A stretch of 64,000 bases of DNA from NCBI RefSeq assembly GCF_039535235.1, contig NZ_BAAAWU010000001.1, positions 7,319,001 to 7,383,000 of the forward strand, given 5' to 3'. The stretch is from Streptomyces roseoviridis (GTDB taxonomy: Bacteria > Actinomycetota > Actinomycetes > Streptomycetales > Streptomycetaceae). Shown in pieces: positions 1-8,103 of this stretch. The translations under genes were made by a program, and so were the position numbers. The notes below the pieces were generated by a model, which did not search any database, had not been told where the DNA came from, and was given only the letters and a program-made list of their open reading frames with translations. How positions within the stretch are numbered: the stretch's first letter is position 1; every line of letters starts with the position of its first letter.

Positions 1-575
1 GGAGCGGCCGTCCCAACGGCGCGCTCGTGGCGGAGGTGACCGGAGCCGCCGGGGCGGCCGGCCTCACGCCCGGACGGGTGCTCGACGTCGGCTGCGGCGA
101 GGGCGCGGACGCCATCTGGCTCGCCCGCGGCGGCTGGGACGTCACCGCCCTCGACGTCTCCGGCGTGGCGCTGGAACGGGCGGCCGGGCACGCCCGCGAC
201 GCCGGCGTCACCGTCCGCTGGATCCACGCCGCGCTGACCGACGCGCCGCTCCCGCCCGCCTCCTTCGACCTGGTGTCCGCCCAGTACCCGGCCCTGCTGC
301 GCACCCCCGACGCCGCGGCCGAGCGAGCACTCCTCGACGCCGTCGCACCCGGCGGTGTCCTGCTCCTCGTGCACCACGCGGGCATGGACACCCACCAGCG
401 CCACGACAGCGGCTTCGACCCGGCCGACTACGTCTGGCCCGCCACGGTCACCGCGCTCCTGGACGACGACTGGGAAGTGGAGGCCGACGAACAGCGGCCC
501 CGCGTGGCACCGGGCGGCGGAGCCGGCGCCCACCACACCGACGACCTCGTGCTGCGCCTCCGCCGCCTGCGCTGA
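1..575 (+). CDS. SAM-dependent methyltransferase (5' end outside window)
   Basis: Class I methyltransferase. The glycine-rich SAM-binding motif VLDVGCGEGADAIWLA is followed by an acidic strand end (VTALDVSGVAL) and by a post-I loop ending SFDLVSAQYPALL. A GTG at 27 could serve as start, but the frame stays open to the window edge. The residues before it (SGRPNGALVAEV) match the conserved N-terminal helix seen in this family just before motif I, so the gene is taken as truncated by the window edge. The methyl acceptor cannot be told from the sequence. The protein has no signal peptide or membrane segment and should be cytoplasmic. A GC-rich gap follows it before the next gene. Confidence 0.85.
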   Translation, partial: SGRPNGALVAEVTGAAGAAGLTPGRVLDVGCGEGADAIWLARGGWDVTALDVSGVALERAAGHARDAGVTVRWIHAALTDAPLPPASFDLVSAQYPALLRTPDAAAERALLDAVAPGGVLLLVHHAGMDTHQRHDSGFDPADYVWPATVTALLDDDWEVEADEQRPRVAPGGGAGAHHTDDLVLRLRRLR

Positions 576-805
576 GCCCGCCGCGCCGGCCCCCCGCGCC
601 GGCCCGCCCGTCCGGCCTGTTCGTCCGGCCTGCTCCGGTCCGCCCGTACGGTCCGCTCGTCCGGTCGCTCGTCCCGTCCGGCACCCGAAGGGGTGACCTC
701 CGCGCCCGCCCCGGCCGGCCCTCCGGGTGCGTGCCGAGCGGCCGGATGGCAGAAAGGAGGGGAGAGCGCCGGCGGAGGCCGCCGTGGGAGGAAGGCGGTC
801 GCACG

Positions 806-861
806 GCGGTGGTGCAAGAGCGGTGGTGCAAGAGCGGTGGTGCAAGAGCGGTGGTCGAAGA
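806..861. repeat. 14-bp tandem repeat, 4 copies, in intergenic gap 576-893
   Basis: Unit GCGGTGGTGCAAGA is repeated four times head to tail. The fourth copy carries GTCG in place of GTGC. It ends about 24 nt before the ribosome binding site of the gene at 894. The rest of the 318-nt gap is GC-rich with many GTCCG motifs, and I see no gene in it. Confidence 0.9.
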
Positions 862-893
862 GCGGTCCGTCTGCCCGAGCCCCTGGAGGAAAG

Positions 894-1382
894 ATGTCCC
901 ACGCGGTCAGTGACGGGTCCGGGCCCGACGGTGTCGCCCGCCGGCCGGGCGGCCCGGACGCCGCCCACCGCTGCCCCCCGGGCGTCAGCGACGCCACCGT
1001 CGAGGCGCTCGGCTCCCTGTCCAAGGCCCTGGAGACCGTCGAGCGGGCACGCGGCGCCCTCTACGGCTTCCACCAGCTGACGGGCACGGCGGACTTCGAG
1101 CTGGACCGCGCCGTACGCCTCCTGAGGGAGGCCGGGCACGACGACTGGGCGGACCGCGTGCAGACGGAGATCGTGGGGCGCAACGTCATCCCCGGCCACT
1201 GGACGTTCCAGATCGTCGAGTCCTACGACCGGACCTACTACGAGCCGTTCAAGTCCCTCTCGCGCCAGGCGACCGACCACCTCGCCGACGGGAAGGACCA
1301 CCTGTACGAGGCCCGGCTCAAGGAGGAGCGGCGCACTCACGGGCATCCCGACCACCTCTCCCGCCCCGGCGACATCCGGTGA
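894..1382 (+). CDS. Conserved hypothetical protein, 162 aa
   Basis: ATG at 894 is chosen because GGAGG lies at 885-889. An upstream in-frame extension to 693 reads through repeat DNA and is unlikely. The first 35 residues are Gly/Pro/Asp-rich and probably disordered. The rest is a mostly helical domain (SLSKALETVERARGALYGFH, then a segment rich in Asp and Trp, then YDRTYYEPFKSLSRQA). It has no signal peptide, membrane segment or Cys pair. I do not recognise a named family. It is followed 31 nt later by a co-directional gene, so the two may be co-transcribed. Confidence 0.75.
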   Translation: MSHAVSDGSGPDGVARRPGGPDAAHRCPPGVSDATVEALGSLSKALETVERARGALYGFHQLTGTADFELDRAVRLLREAGHDDWADRVQTEIVGRNVIPGHWTFQIVESYDRTYYEPFKSLSRQATDHLADGKDHLYEARLKEERRTHGHPDHLSRPGDIR

Positions 1383-1413
1383 GCGGACAAAACACCGTGG
1401 GGGCTCGGCGCTC

Positions 1414-1941
1414 ATGCAGACGTTTCTCCCGTACATGACCTTCTCCGAGTCGGCGGCCGTCCTGGACCCCAGGCGGCTCGGCAAGCAGCGCGTCGAGGCG
1501 CTTCAGGTGTTCCGGGGCCTGACGGTGCCGACGTACGGGTGGCGCCGGCACCCCGCGGTGCGGATGTGGGCCGGCTACGAGGAGGCCCTGGTGCGCTACG
1601 GGCTGGACGTCTGCGCCGTGTGGACCGCCGAGGGCCGCGCCGACACCTGTTCCGTCACCTTGCTGCACGACTACCGCGCCTGGCGGCCCTCGGGCGAGGT
1701 CCGCCTCCAGAGCGGCCTCGCTGCGGCGGGCGAGCTGCCTCCCTGGCTCGGCGACCCCGCCTTCCACCGCAGCCACCGGTCCGCGCTGGTGCGCAAGGAC
1801 CCGGACTACTACCGGCCCGTCTTCCCCGACGTGCCCGACGACCTCCCCTACGTGTGGCCGGCGTCCGACCGGGGCGGTGCCCCGAGCAGCGGCCCGAGCA
1901 GCGGTCCGGGCGACGGCCCGGGCAACGGCCCGGCGGGATGA
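1414..1941 (+). CDS. MSMEG_6728-like protein (possible pyrimidine-dimer glycosylase relative)
   Basis: The N-terminus MQTFLPYMTFSESAAVLD followed by RRLGKQRVEALQVFRGL and YGWRRHPAVRMWAGYE is the hallmark of the actinobacterial MSMEG_6728 family. From memory this family is distantly related to pyrimidine-dimer DNA glycosylase / endonuclease V proteins; activity here is inference. The body is about 150 residues, then a low-complexity Gly/Ser/Pro tail (residues 154-175) that looks disordered. A G-rich stretch about 10 nt before the ATG can act as ribosome binding site. The next gene downstream encodes a spore-photoproduct-lyase-like enzyme, which also points to UV-lesion repair. Confidence 0.75.
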   Translation: MQTFLPYMTFSESAAVLDPRRLGKQRVEALQVFRGLTVPTYGWRRHPAVRMWAGYEEALVRYGLDVCAVWTAEGRADTCSVTLLHDYRAWRPSGEVRLQSGLAAAGELPPWLGDPAFHRSHRSALVRKDPDYYRPVFPDVPDDLPYVWPASDRGGAPSSGPSSGPGDGPGNGPAG

Positions 1942-2126
1942 GGACCCGACCTTCGTAGACTGGGACAAAGCTGTCGGTGACGGGCGGGACCCGGCCACGG
2001 GCACTGGCCGCGGCCACAGGCACGGGTGCGGGCACAGGAACAGGCAGGCACGGGCCACGGGCCACGGGCCGACCGTCAGGAACCGGCGACGGGCACGGAG
2101 CGGCGGCGAAGGGGAGCGGAGTGGAC

Positions 2127-3308
2127 ATGGGACGGCGTCCCCAGGAGCCGGCCGGGGAACCGGAGGGCCTCTTCGGCATGGCCGACCTCGTGGCCGCCGC
2201 CATGCCCGCCGAGCCGGGCGAAGCGCGGCCGTTCCGGGACGGACCGGAGGCGCGCAGGCTGCTGCGGGTCACGGAGATCCACGCGGAACCGGGCGCCGCC
2301 GCGTCGTGGCGGGGCCGCCAGATCCTCGCCCGCTTCCCCGACGCCCGGCTCGTCGAGACGGACTCCCACTGGCGCATCCCGCACCTGCACGGCAACGAGG
2401 GGAACGTCGAACGCTGGGTCAGGATCAAGAGCGAGACCCTGGTCCTGGGCGAACGCACCTCCCTCACCGTCCGTCCCAACGGCCGCTCCGCCGACTGGAT
2501 CGCCCCCGGTCTCTCCAACGGATGCGCCATGGCCTGCGCGTACTGCTACGTCCCGCGCCGCAAGGGGTTCGCCAACCCCATCACCGTCTTCACCAACGTC
2601 GACCGCGTCCTCGGCGCCCTCGGCCGGCACATCGCCGCCGCGGGTCCCAAGAAGGACCCCAACCAGTGCGACGAGCACGCCTGGGTCTACGACATCGGCG
2701 AGAACGGCGACTGCTCGGTGGACGACCTGATCAGCGACAACACCGCCGATCTCGTACGGGCCTTCCGCCGCTGGCCCACGGCCAAGGCGTCCTTCGCGAC
2801 GAAACTGGTCAACCCCGATCTGCTGCGGCTCGATCCGCAGGGCCGCACCCGGATCCGTTTCTCCCTCATGCCGCCGGACGACTCCCGTCTCCTCGACATC
2901 CGCACCAGCCCCGTGCCCGCCCGCGTCGCGGCCGCCGCCGACTTCCTGGACGCCGGATACGAGGTGCACTTCAACCTCTCACCGGTGGTGATCCGCCCGG
3001 GGTGGCGCGAGGGCTGGGACGAGCTGCTGCACCTGTTGGACGACGTCCTCCCGCGCCGGGTGAAGGAGCAGGCGGCGGCGGAGATCATCATGCTCACCCA
3101 CAACGAGGACCTGCACGGCGTCAACCTGGGCTGGCACCCCCGCGCCGAGGACGTCCTGTGGCAGCCGGACCTCCAGCAGCCCAAACGGTCGGAGAACGGC
3201 GCCCTGAACGTGCGCTACCGCAACACCGTCAAGCGCGAGGCCGTGGACGCGCTGTCCCGCATGATCGAGGCCCGTACGCCCTGGCTGCGGGTGCGCTACG
3301 CCTTCTGA
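2127..3308 (+). CDS. Spore photoproduct lyase family radical SAM protein
   Basis: 393 aa. Residues 131-140 read NGCAMACAYC, a CX3CX2C radical-SAM cluster site (Cys133, Cys137, Cys140). They are followed by YVPRRKGFANPITVF and, further on, SFATKLVN and RIRFSLMPP, typical of the spore photoproduct lyase family, whose founding members split the thymine dimer spore photoproduct. The best ribosome site is GGGGAG at 2111-2116, which fits ATG 2127 (10 nt) or GTG 2121 (4 nt). A possible -10 hexamer TAGACT lies at 1956-1961, giving a 5' leader of roughly 160 nt rich in CACGGG repeats. Streptomyces spores do not accumulate spore photoproduct as Bacillus spores do, so the actual substrate is open. Confidence 0.85.
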   Translation: MGRRPQEPAGEPEGLFGMADLVAAAMPAEPGEARPFRDGPEARRLLRVTEIHAEPGAAASWRGRQILARFPDARLVETDSHWRIPHLHGNEGNVERWVRIKSETLVLGERTSLTVRPNGRSADWIAPGLSNGCAMACAYCYVPRRKGFANPITVFTNVDRVLGALGRHIAAAGPKKDPNQCDEHAWVYDIGENGDCSVDDLISDNTADLVRAFRRWPTAKASFATKLVNPDLLRLDPQGRTRIRFSLMPPDDSRLLDIRTSPVPARVAAAADFLDAGYEVHFNLSPVVIRPGWREGWDELLHLLDDVLPRRVKEQAAAEIIMLTHNEDLHGVNLGWHPRAEDVLWQPDLQQPKRSENGALNVRYRNTVKREAVDALSRMIEARTPWLRVRYAF

Positions 3309-3344
3309 CCCTCCTGGCCGCCCGCGGCTCCCCGTGGCCCGGCG

Positions 3345-4127
3345 TCATTCGCCGGCCCGGGCAGGGGCCTGGGCCTCGGGCAGGGCGGCCTCGGCCGGGC
3401 CCAGCTCGGGCGCCGGGCCGCTTCCGGGGGCGTCCCACGGCGCGGGAGCCCCCGCTTCCGTCCATGCGGCGAGCGCGGCACCGTCGACGCAGAGGATGCC
3501 GCAGGCGGCGGCGTATTCGAGGGCCGGCTCGGTGAAGGATCCGGTCGTCACCAGAACGGCCACATCCGCCTCGTGCACCGTGAAGCACGTGCCGCCGAAG
3601 CGCTGGAGGTCCGGCGAACCGACGCGGTGGTCACCCGTGTACTGCTTGCACTGGAGCACGACCCGGCGACCGTCGGCGGTGGTCGCCACCACGTCGGCAC
3701 CGAGATCGCCCGCGCCGCCCACCACCTCCACCACCGTGCAGCCGTCCCGGGCGCACAGCGCCGCGACGCTGTGCTCGAACCCCTCGGGGTCGACGGCCGT
3801 GTGGTCCAGCGCCTCCCCGTCGACGGACGGCGCCTCGGCGGCCGGAGCCGGATTGCGCCTCCGGCGCACGGCACCGGCGCGCGGGCGCAACCGGCGACGG
3901 GTGGGCGCGATGCTCCAGCGGGCCATCAGGACTCCCAGTCCGAGGACGACGAGAAGCAGGACGGGCATCACCGGCGCCCGGGCCCCGGTCGCTTGGGCGG
4001 TCTTGAGCAGCAGCGCCACCCCGCCGACGACCGCCCCGGCGAGTCCGACCACGAGCACCAGATCCCGACCGACCCGCACCCGGCCCTCCCGCCCGGCTCC
4101 TCCGCCCTCGCCGCCGACGGCTGTCAT
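3345..4127 (-). CDS. Membrane-anchored Mrr-like restriction endonuclease domain protein
   Basis: 260 aa. ATG at 4127 is preceded by a strong GGAGGGG. The N-terminal third has two hydrophobic segments (about residues 20-40 and 53-68), then a basic stretch. The C-terminal half is a PD-(D/E)XK nuclease-like domain of the Mrr type. It contains a helix GFEHSVAALCARDG, then GGAGDLGADVVATT and VVLQCKQYT, placing Asp and the QxK catalytic pair as in Mrr_cat proteins. Such proteins cut foreign or modified DNA or act in DNA repair; the membrane anchor is shared by many actinobacterial members. The C-terminus is Pro/Ala-rich. It diverges from the gene at 4636 across a gap with a long hairpin. Confidence 0.8.
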   Translation of the reverse strand: MTAVGGEGGGAGREGRVRVGRDLVLVVGLAGAVVGGVALLLKTAQATGARAPVMPVLLLVVLGLGVLMARWSIAPTRRRLRPRAGAVRRRRNPAPAAEAPSVDGEALDHTAVDPEGFEHSVAALCARDGCTVVEVVGGAGDLGADVVATTADGRRVVLQCKQYTGDHRVGSPDLQRFGGTCFTVHEADVAVLVTTGSFTEPALEYAAACGILCVDGAALAAWTEAGAPAPWDAPGSGPAPELGPAEAALPEAQAPARAGE

Positions 4128-4417
4128 CCGCACCCCTCCCTCGTGTCCGACCTCCCGCCTAGCCGCGAACACGGTCCTGAAACTCGGGCCGTTCGGCCGG
4201 ACCCGGCTCTGCGCCCGGGGCCTGCGGCCCGGACGCGCACACCCAACTGCCCGCGAGGCACGCCCAGTCGGCCGCGGAGCACCACCTCGCTGCTCCCACG
4301 CGGAGGCGGTCGGCCCGAGTCCCGGGGACCCGCGAGGAGGGGCGGGCGGCCACCTGATCTGCGCGGAGCTCCCCACCTCGTCGGTCCGGTGTGCATGCGC
4401 CGGCACGGGGCATGCGA

Positions 4418-4472
4418 CCGTCGAGCCCGGCCACCGCGACAACCCCCGAGTCGCGGTGGCCGGGCTCGACGG
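4418..4472. terminator. 23-bp perfect inverted repeat in divergent gap 4128-4635
   Basis: The arms 4418-4440 and 4450-4472 are exact reverse complements (23 bp) around a 9-nt loop. No T-tract follows, as is usual for Streptomyces. It lies between two divergent genes, so it does not obviously end either one. It may end an unseen transcript, act as an attenuator or be an extruded cruciform. The rest of the 508-nt gap contains a stretch of GACGCAGAAGAC-like 9-15-nt imperfect repeats at about 4535-4630 and no gene I can support. Confidence 0.7.
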
Positions 4473-4635
4473 GCAGAGGGGGCCGGCTCCTCGCCAGAAT
4501 CCGGGAGGCTCCGTGCGGACGACTCGGCAGGTCCAGACGACGCAGACGCAGAAGACACGGTCGGCGCAGAAGACGCGGTCGACGCGGGAGACGTTGCCGG
4601 CGCGGGAGACGCGGTCGGTGCGGACGACCGACGGG

Positions 4636-4974
4636 ATGCGGCTCCCGGCTCCCCACGTCGTCCAGGCCCCGGACGGGCACCTGCCCGACGCGCAGCTGGG
4701 CGGCTCGGTCACGGTGCGCGTCTCGCCGGAAGGCGGCGTCACGACCGGGCAGACGTACACCCTGCTCTGGGCCGGCGGGCGGGGCCGGCCGGTCGGCTAC
4801 ACGGACGCCGTATCGGTCGGACGCCCCGCGGAGCACGTGGAGTTCGAGGTCCCGCCCGCGTTCGTGAGCCCCCACCTGGACCAGGTCGTCCCGGTCACGT
4901 ACACCGTCGAGGACGGCGAGGGCGAGCGCTCCGGGGACACCCTGCTGCTGCGGATCGGCGAGGCGGAGGAGTAG
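4636..4974 (+). CDS. Hypothetical protein with Ig-like beta-sandwich pattern, 112 aa
   Basis: After ATG 4636 the protein alternates short hydrophobic strands: LGGSVTVRVSPEGGV, TYTLLWAGG, HVEFEVPPAFV, VVPVTYTVEDGEG, DTLLLRIG. This pattern resembles bacterial Ig-like domains of the kind that use a VTYTV motif; it is a fold impression only. No signal peptide is visible with this start. An alternative in-frame GTG lies at 4618, and the frame stays open upstream through a repeat-like stretch. Another frame of that stretch (about 4535-4630) reads as an acidic Asp/Ala/Glu sequence, so the true N-terminus may be longer or frameshifted. Confidence 0.5.
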   Translation: MRLPAPHVVQAPDGHLPDAQLGGSVTVRVSPEGGVTTGQTYTLLWAGGRGRPVGYTDAVSVGRPAEHVEFEVPPAFVSPHLDQVVPVTYTVEDGEGERSGDTLLLRIGEAEE

Positions 4975-5146
4975 CTCCGCCCGGTCCGGTGAGGGCGGCC
5001 GTACGGGTTGAATTCCCGGCGGCCGGGCCGCCGGGCCCTCGCGGGTGCGCGGCGCGGGGTACCTCTCCGGCGTCGGGGCATCCGGGAGGCAGCGAAGGAT
5101 GCCGGAAGCCTGTCCGTGGTCGATGACGAGAAGGAGGTGGCCCGTG

Positions 5147-5425
5147 ATGACCGATGCCGAGATTCCCGGCCTGTCGGGTGTGGAGAGCGGCGCGGAACGC
5201 GCCGCTGAGGAGGCCGTCGCGGCGGTGGTGCGGTGGTACGAGGAACGGCTGGCCGCGGAGCGCGACAGCTCCGCCCCGGACCCGGCGCGGATCGCCGAGT
5301 GGAAGGCGGGCCACGAGGCCGCGCTGTCCGACCGCGCCCAGCTGGCGACCGCCGACCCCGAGGAAGCGGCCGGGATCACGGTCGCGTACACCGCGCTGCT
5401 GAAGGAGCTGAAGGAACGCACGTGA
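5147..5425 (+). CDS. Small acidic hypothetical protein, 92 aa
   Basis: AAGGAGG at 5131-5137 supports the start; GTG 5144 and ATG 5147 are adjacent and in frame, and ATG is preferred. The product is helical and rich in Ala and Glu, with a Trp-Tyr pair (VVRWYEERLAAER) and a second helix ending LLKELKERT. It has no membrane segment, signal or Cys. I do not recognise a family. A run of 19-bp tandem repeats starts 17 nt after its stop codon. Confidence 0.65.
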   Translation: MTDAEIPGLSGVESGAERAAEEAVAAVVRWYEERLAAERDSSAPDPARIAEWKAGHEAALSDRAQLATADPEEAAGITVAYTALLKELKERT

Positions 5426-5441
5426 GCTGAAGGAAGGGCAT

Positions 5442-5593
5442 CGGCTCGACGGACCCGAATCGGCCGAAGGGAACTGAATCGGTCCGACGGACCTGAATCG
5501 GTCTGACGGACCTGAATCAGTCTGACGGACCCGAATCGGTCTGACGGACCCGAATTAGCCTGAAGGTACCGAAGAGACCTGGAGCTACCGAAG
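5442..5593. repeat. 19-bp tandem repeat array, 8 degenerate copies
   Basis: Eight consecutive 19-nt units (5442-5460, 5461-5479, 5480-5498, 5499-5517, 5518-5536, 5537-5555, 5556-5574, 5575-5593). The core of the best copies is CGGTCTGACGGACCCGAAT. The middle four differ from each other at one to three positions; the outer ones are more degenerate. The array is non-coding, with stops in frame. Confidence 0.9.
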
Positions 5594-6339
5594 TGAGCTG
5601 AGACGCCGGGGAGCGGAGGGACGGCCGGTTCGGCGCGCCACCGGTGCCGACCGGGCCCTCCCTCCCGCTCCCGCAGCGCCGCCGATCCGATTCAGCCAGT
5701 GGCGGACCCCGCCGAATGCCGAATTTCGGCGATTACCGTACGGGAGCCGGTCGCGAGCGAACGCGGTCGCTCATCTTTGGCCGGCCCGCGGCCGTTCACC
5801 GTGTGGCGGGGGAAACGGCGGAGGGGCGCACGTGTCGCGTGGGGAGGAAAGCCCTTCCCGTTGCGTGAGCATCGAGCGTCACGGGCCGGGCACACCGGCC
5901 CCCTCCGGCCCCTCCGTCGACTTCGGAGACCGGGCCGCACCGTGGAGTCAAGAGCGCCTGGAACAGCGCCTTCCGCTTTTCGTCCCTCCCTGCCGCGTGC
6001 CCTCACGGGCGTGCGGCCCGATCCGTACGGTGTCGTGCGCGCCGGGACGCAACGGCCGGAGGGATTCCGATCGCAATCACTTCCAGTGATTTTCTGACGT
6101 GCTTTCAGTCGGGGCGGCCTTCCGGTGGCGGTCACGGCGAGGCGCACCGTCCCGGGCGCGGTGCGAGGAGAGGCGCGACGAGCGGCCGAAAGGACACCTT
6201 GTGGGAGCGTGCTCACGGAGCCGAGGATTCCTCTCGATCGCGATTGACAGGTGCATGGCGTTACCTCGCCGTGTGCCCCAGCACTTCACAGCCAAGGCCG
6301 CCCACCCAGCGGCCTCCCCCACCCCCACTGGAGAATGCA
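5594..6339. other. Long non-coding gap upstream of the protease
   Basis: About 750 nt with locally lower GC and no reading frame with convincing codon use. The one clear element is the palindrome at 6075-6091. The promoter and leader of the protease gene should lie in its right half. Confidence 0.5.
6075..6091. promoter_or_regulatory. AATCACT-N3-AGTGATT palindrome, possible operator
   Basis: Perfect 7-bp inverted repeat with a 3-nt spacer in AT-richer DNA about 250 nt before the protease start. The size suits a dimeric repressor or activator site. No regulator can be assigned. Confidence 0.4.
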
Positions 6340-7251
6340 GTGAAGCAAGCGTTCCGCACCGGCAAGCCCTTCCGCGCCGGCCGCCTCGGCGCCGTCGTCG
6401 GTGCCCTCGTCGCCGCCTCGGTGCTCGCCGCCCCCACCTCCTCGGCGCAGCCGGCCGACACCTTCCGTGCCACCGCCTCCGAGCTCTCCGCCGCCAGCGA
6501 GGCCGTCCTCGCCGCCGACGTCCCCGGCTCCGCCTGGTACACCGACCCGGCCACCGGCAAGGTCGTCGTCACCGTCGACTCGACCGTCTCCGAGGCCGAG
6601 GTCGCGACCCTGCGGCGCTCCGCGGGCGCCCACGCCAAGAGCCTGAAGATCGAGCGGACCCAGGGCCGGATCAACAAGCTCATCGCCGGCGGCCAGGCCA
6701 TCTACACCGGCGGCGGCCGCTGCTCGCTCGGGTTCAACGTCCGCAGCGGCAGCACGTACTACGCCCTCACCGCCGGGCACTGCACGAACATCGCCAGCAC
6801 CTGGTACACCAACTCCGCCAACACCACGGTGCTCGGCACCCGTACCGGGTCCAGCTTCCCCACGAACGACTACGGCATCATCCGCCACTCCAACGCCTCC
6901 GCCGCCGACGGGCGCGTCTACCTCTACAACGGCAGCTACCGCGACATCACCGGTGCCGGCAACGCCTACGTCGGACAGTCCGTCCAGCGCAGCGGCAGCA
7001 CCACGGGCCTGCGCAGCGGCACGGTGACCGGCCTGAACGCCACCGTCAACTACGGCAACGGCGACGTGGTCTACGGCCTCATCCAGACCAACGTCTGCGC
7101 CGAGCCGGGCGACAGCGGCGGCGCCCTCTTCTCCGGCACGACGGCGCTCGGACTCACCTCCGGCGGCAGCGGCAACTGCTCCAGCGGGGGCACCACGTTC
7201 TTCCAGCCCGTCACCGAGGCCCTGAGCGCGTACGGCGTCAGCGTGTTCTGA
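6340..7251 (+). CDS. Streptogrisin-like secreted serine protease (S1 family, alpha-lytic type)
   Basis: 303 aa from GTG 6340 with GGAG at 6330-6333. Residues 1-37 form a signal peptide (basic start, hydrophobic core, cleavage near SSAQP). Residues 38-114 are the propeptide and the mature enzyme should begin at Ile115 (IAGGQAIY), giving 189 residues as in S. griseus proteases A and B. The catalytic triad is His147 (TAGHC), Asp177 (NDYGI) and Ser259 (GDSGG). Four Cys (128, 148, 253, 280) can form the two disulfides of the family. The C-terminus SAYGVSVF is near-identical to streptogrisin B. It is made as a zymogen and matures by self-cleavage outside the cell. A hairpin terminator follows. Confidence 0.95.
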   Translation: MKQAFRTGKPFRAGRLGAVVGALVAASVLAAPTSSAQPADTFRATASELSAASEAVLAADVPGSAWYTDPATGKVVVTVDSTVSEAEVATLRRSAGAHAKSLKIERTQGRINKLIAGGQAIYTGGGRCSLGFNVRSGSTYYALTAGHCTNIASTWYTNSANTTVLGTRTGSSFPTNDYGIIRHSNASAADGRVYLYNGSYRDITGAGNAYVGQSVQRSGSTTGLRSGTVTGLNATVNYGNGDVVYGLIQTNVCAEPGDSGGALFSGTTALGLTSGGSGNCSSGGTTFFQPVTEALSAYGVSVF

Positions 7252-7267
7252 TCCCGGCCTCGACGGC

Positions 7268-7299
7268 GAGGGGCGGCGCCGGTCACGGCGCCGCCCCTC
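7268..7299 (+). terminator. Hairpin terminator after protease gene
   Basis: Perfect 14-bp GC-rich stem (7268-7281 / 7286-7299) with loop GTCA, starting 17 nt after the protease stop codon. Confidence 0.85.
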
Positions 7300-7381
7300 C
7301 ACCGTCTTCGGCGGTACACGTTGCTTCGGCGGCTTCCCGGGCAGACGGAGACGAGCAGCACGGTCGGCCGAAGGAGAGACG

Positions 7382-7810
7382 ATGCCGCAGGATCCCGCAC
7401 TGAGAGCTGTCGGATGGGCCCGTTCGCTGCCCGTCAGCAGGGGCGTGAAGACGGCCAGGGACTGGACGCGCGAACACCTCACGAGGCTCGGCTGGGACCG
7501 GACCGCACCGGATCTGCTGGACTCCGTCGTGCTCACCGTGTCCGAGCTGGTCACCAACGCCCACATCCACGCCCGCAGCGACGCCCAGCTCATCCTCACC
7601 TGGGACGAGGAATGCCTGCACGTGACCGTGCACGACGACTCGCCCGAGGTGCCCGCACCCCGCGAAGCCGATGAAGGGGCCACCGGGGGGCGCGGGCTGC
7701 TGCTCATCGACGCCCTCGCCGACGCATGGCAGACCCACCGCTGCCCCCGCGGCAAGGACGTCACGGTCTGCTTTCCGCCGCCCCCGTCCGCCGCGCCGGA
7801 AGAACCGTAG
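7382..7810 (+). CDS. RsbW-like ATP-binding protein (HATPase_c_2, anti-sigma type)
   Basis: 142 aa; GGAGAG lies just before ATG 7382. A single GHKL-type ATPase domain is visible: N-box LTVSELVTNAHIHA, G1-type motif VTVHDDSPEVP and G2-type GGRGLLLIDALADAW. Streptomyces encode many such solo kinases, which phosphorylate anti-anti-sigma partners or bind sigma factors. No partner gene lies next to this one. The C-terminus is a Pro-rich tail. The last codons overlap the first copy of a direct repeat (7802-7848). Confidence 0.88.
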   Translation: MPQDPALRAVGWARSLPVSRGVKTARDWTREHLTRLGWDRTAPDLLDSVVLTVSELVTNAHIHARSDAQLILTWDEECLHVTVHDDSPEVPAPREADEGATGGRGLLLIDALADAWQTHRCPRGKDVTVCFPPPPSAAPEEP

Positions 7811-7848
7811 TCACGCCCCGCCGGAGGAACCGTAGTCACGCCCCGCCG
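7802..7848. repeat. 22-bp direct repeat, period 25
   Basis: GAACCGTAGTCACGCCCCGCCG occurs at 7802-7823 and again at 7827-7848. The first copy contains the stop codon of the upstream gene, so this looks like a recent local duplication at the gene's 3' end. Confidence 0.85.
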
Positions 7849-8103
7849 AACGGCACGTAGCCGGCCGCGTCGGACGGACCGTCGCCCTTCCTCGCCGACG
7901 TCCACGCCCCGCCGATTCGGGGATCCGCCCACGGAGGACGGCTCTACGCGTGTGGGAGACGGCCCCGCTTGAGCGGAAAACACCATTCACCCGCGGCGCC
8001 GTTGGAGCAAAGCCCACAACCTGCCCGCCGATGGCGCAATTCACGCTCTGCCAGGAGAGAATTCCGGACGCACTGCCAGTAAAGACCAAGAGGAAAAAGA
8101 TCC

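Noticed and set aside
5442..5593. CRISPR array
   Set aside because: Units are contiguous with no unique spacers and there are no cas genes.
6286..7986. Minus-strand frame of 566 codons across the protease
   Set aside because: The plus-strand protease is unmistakable and the minus-strand product is Val/Gly/Ala low-complexity sequence.
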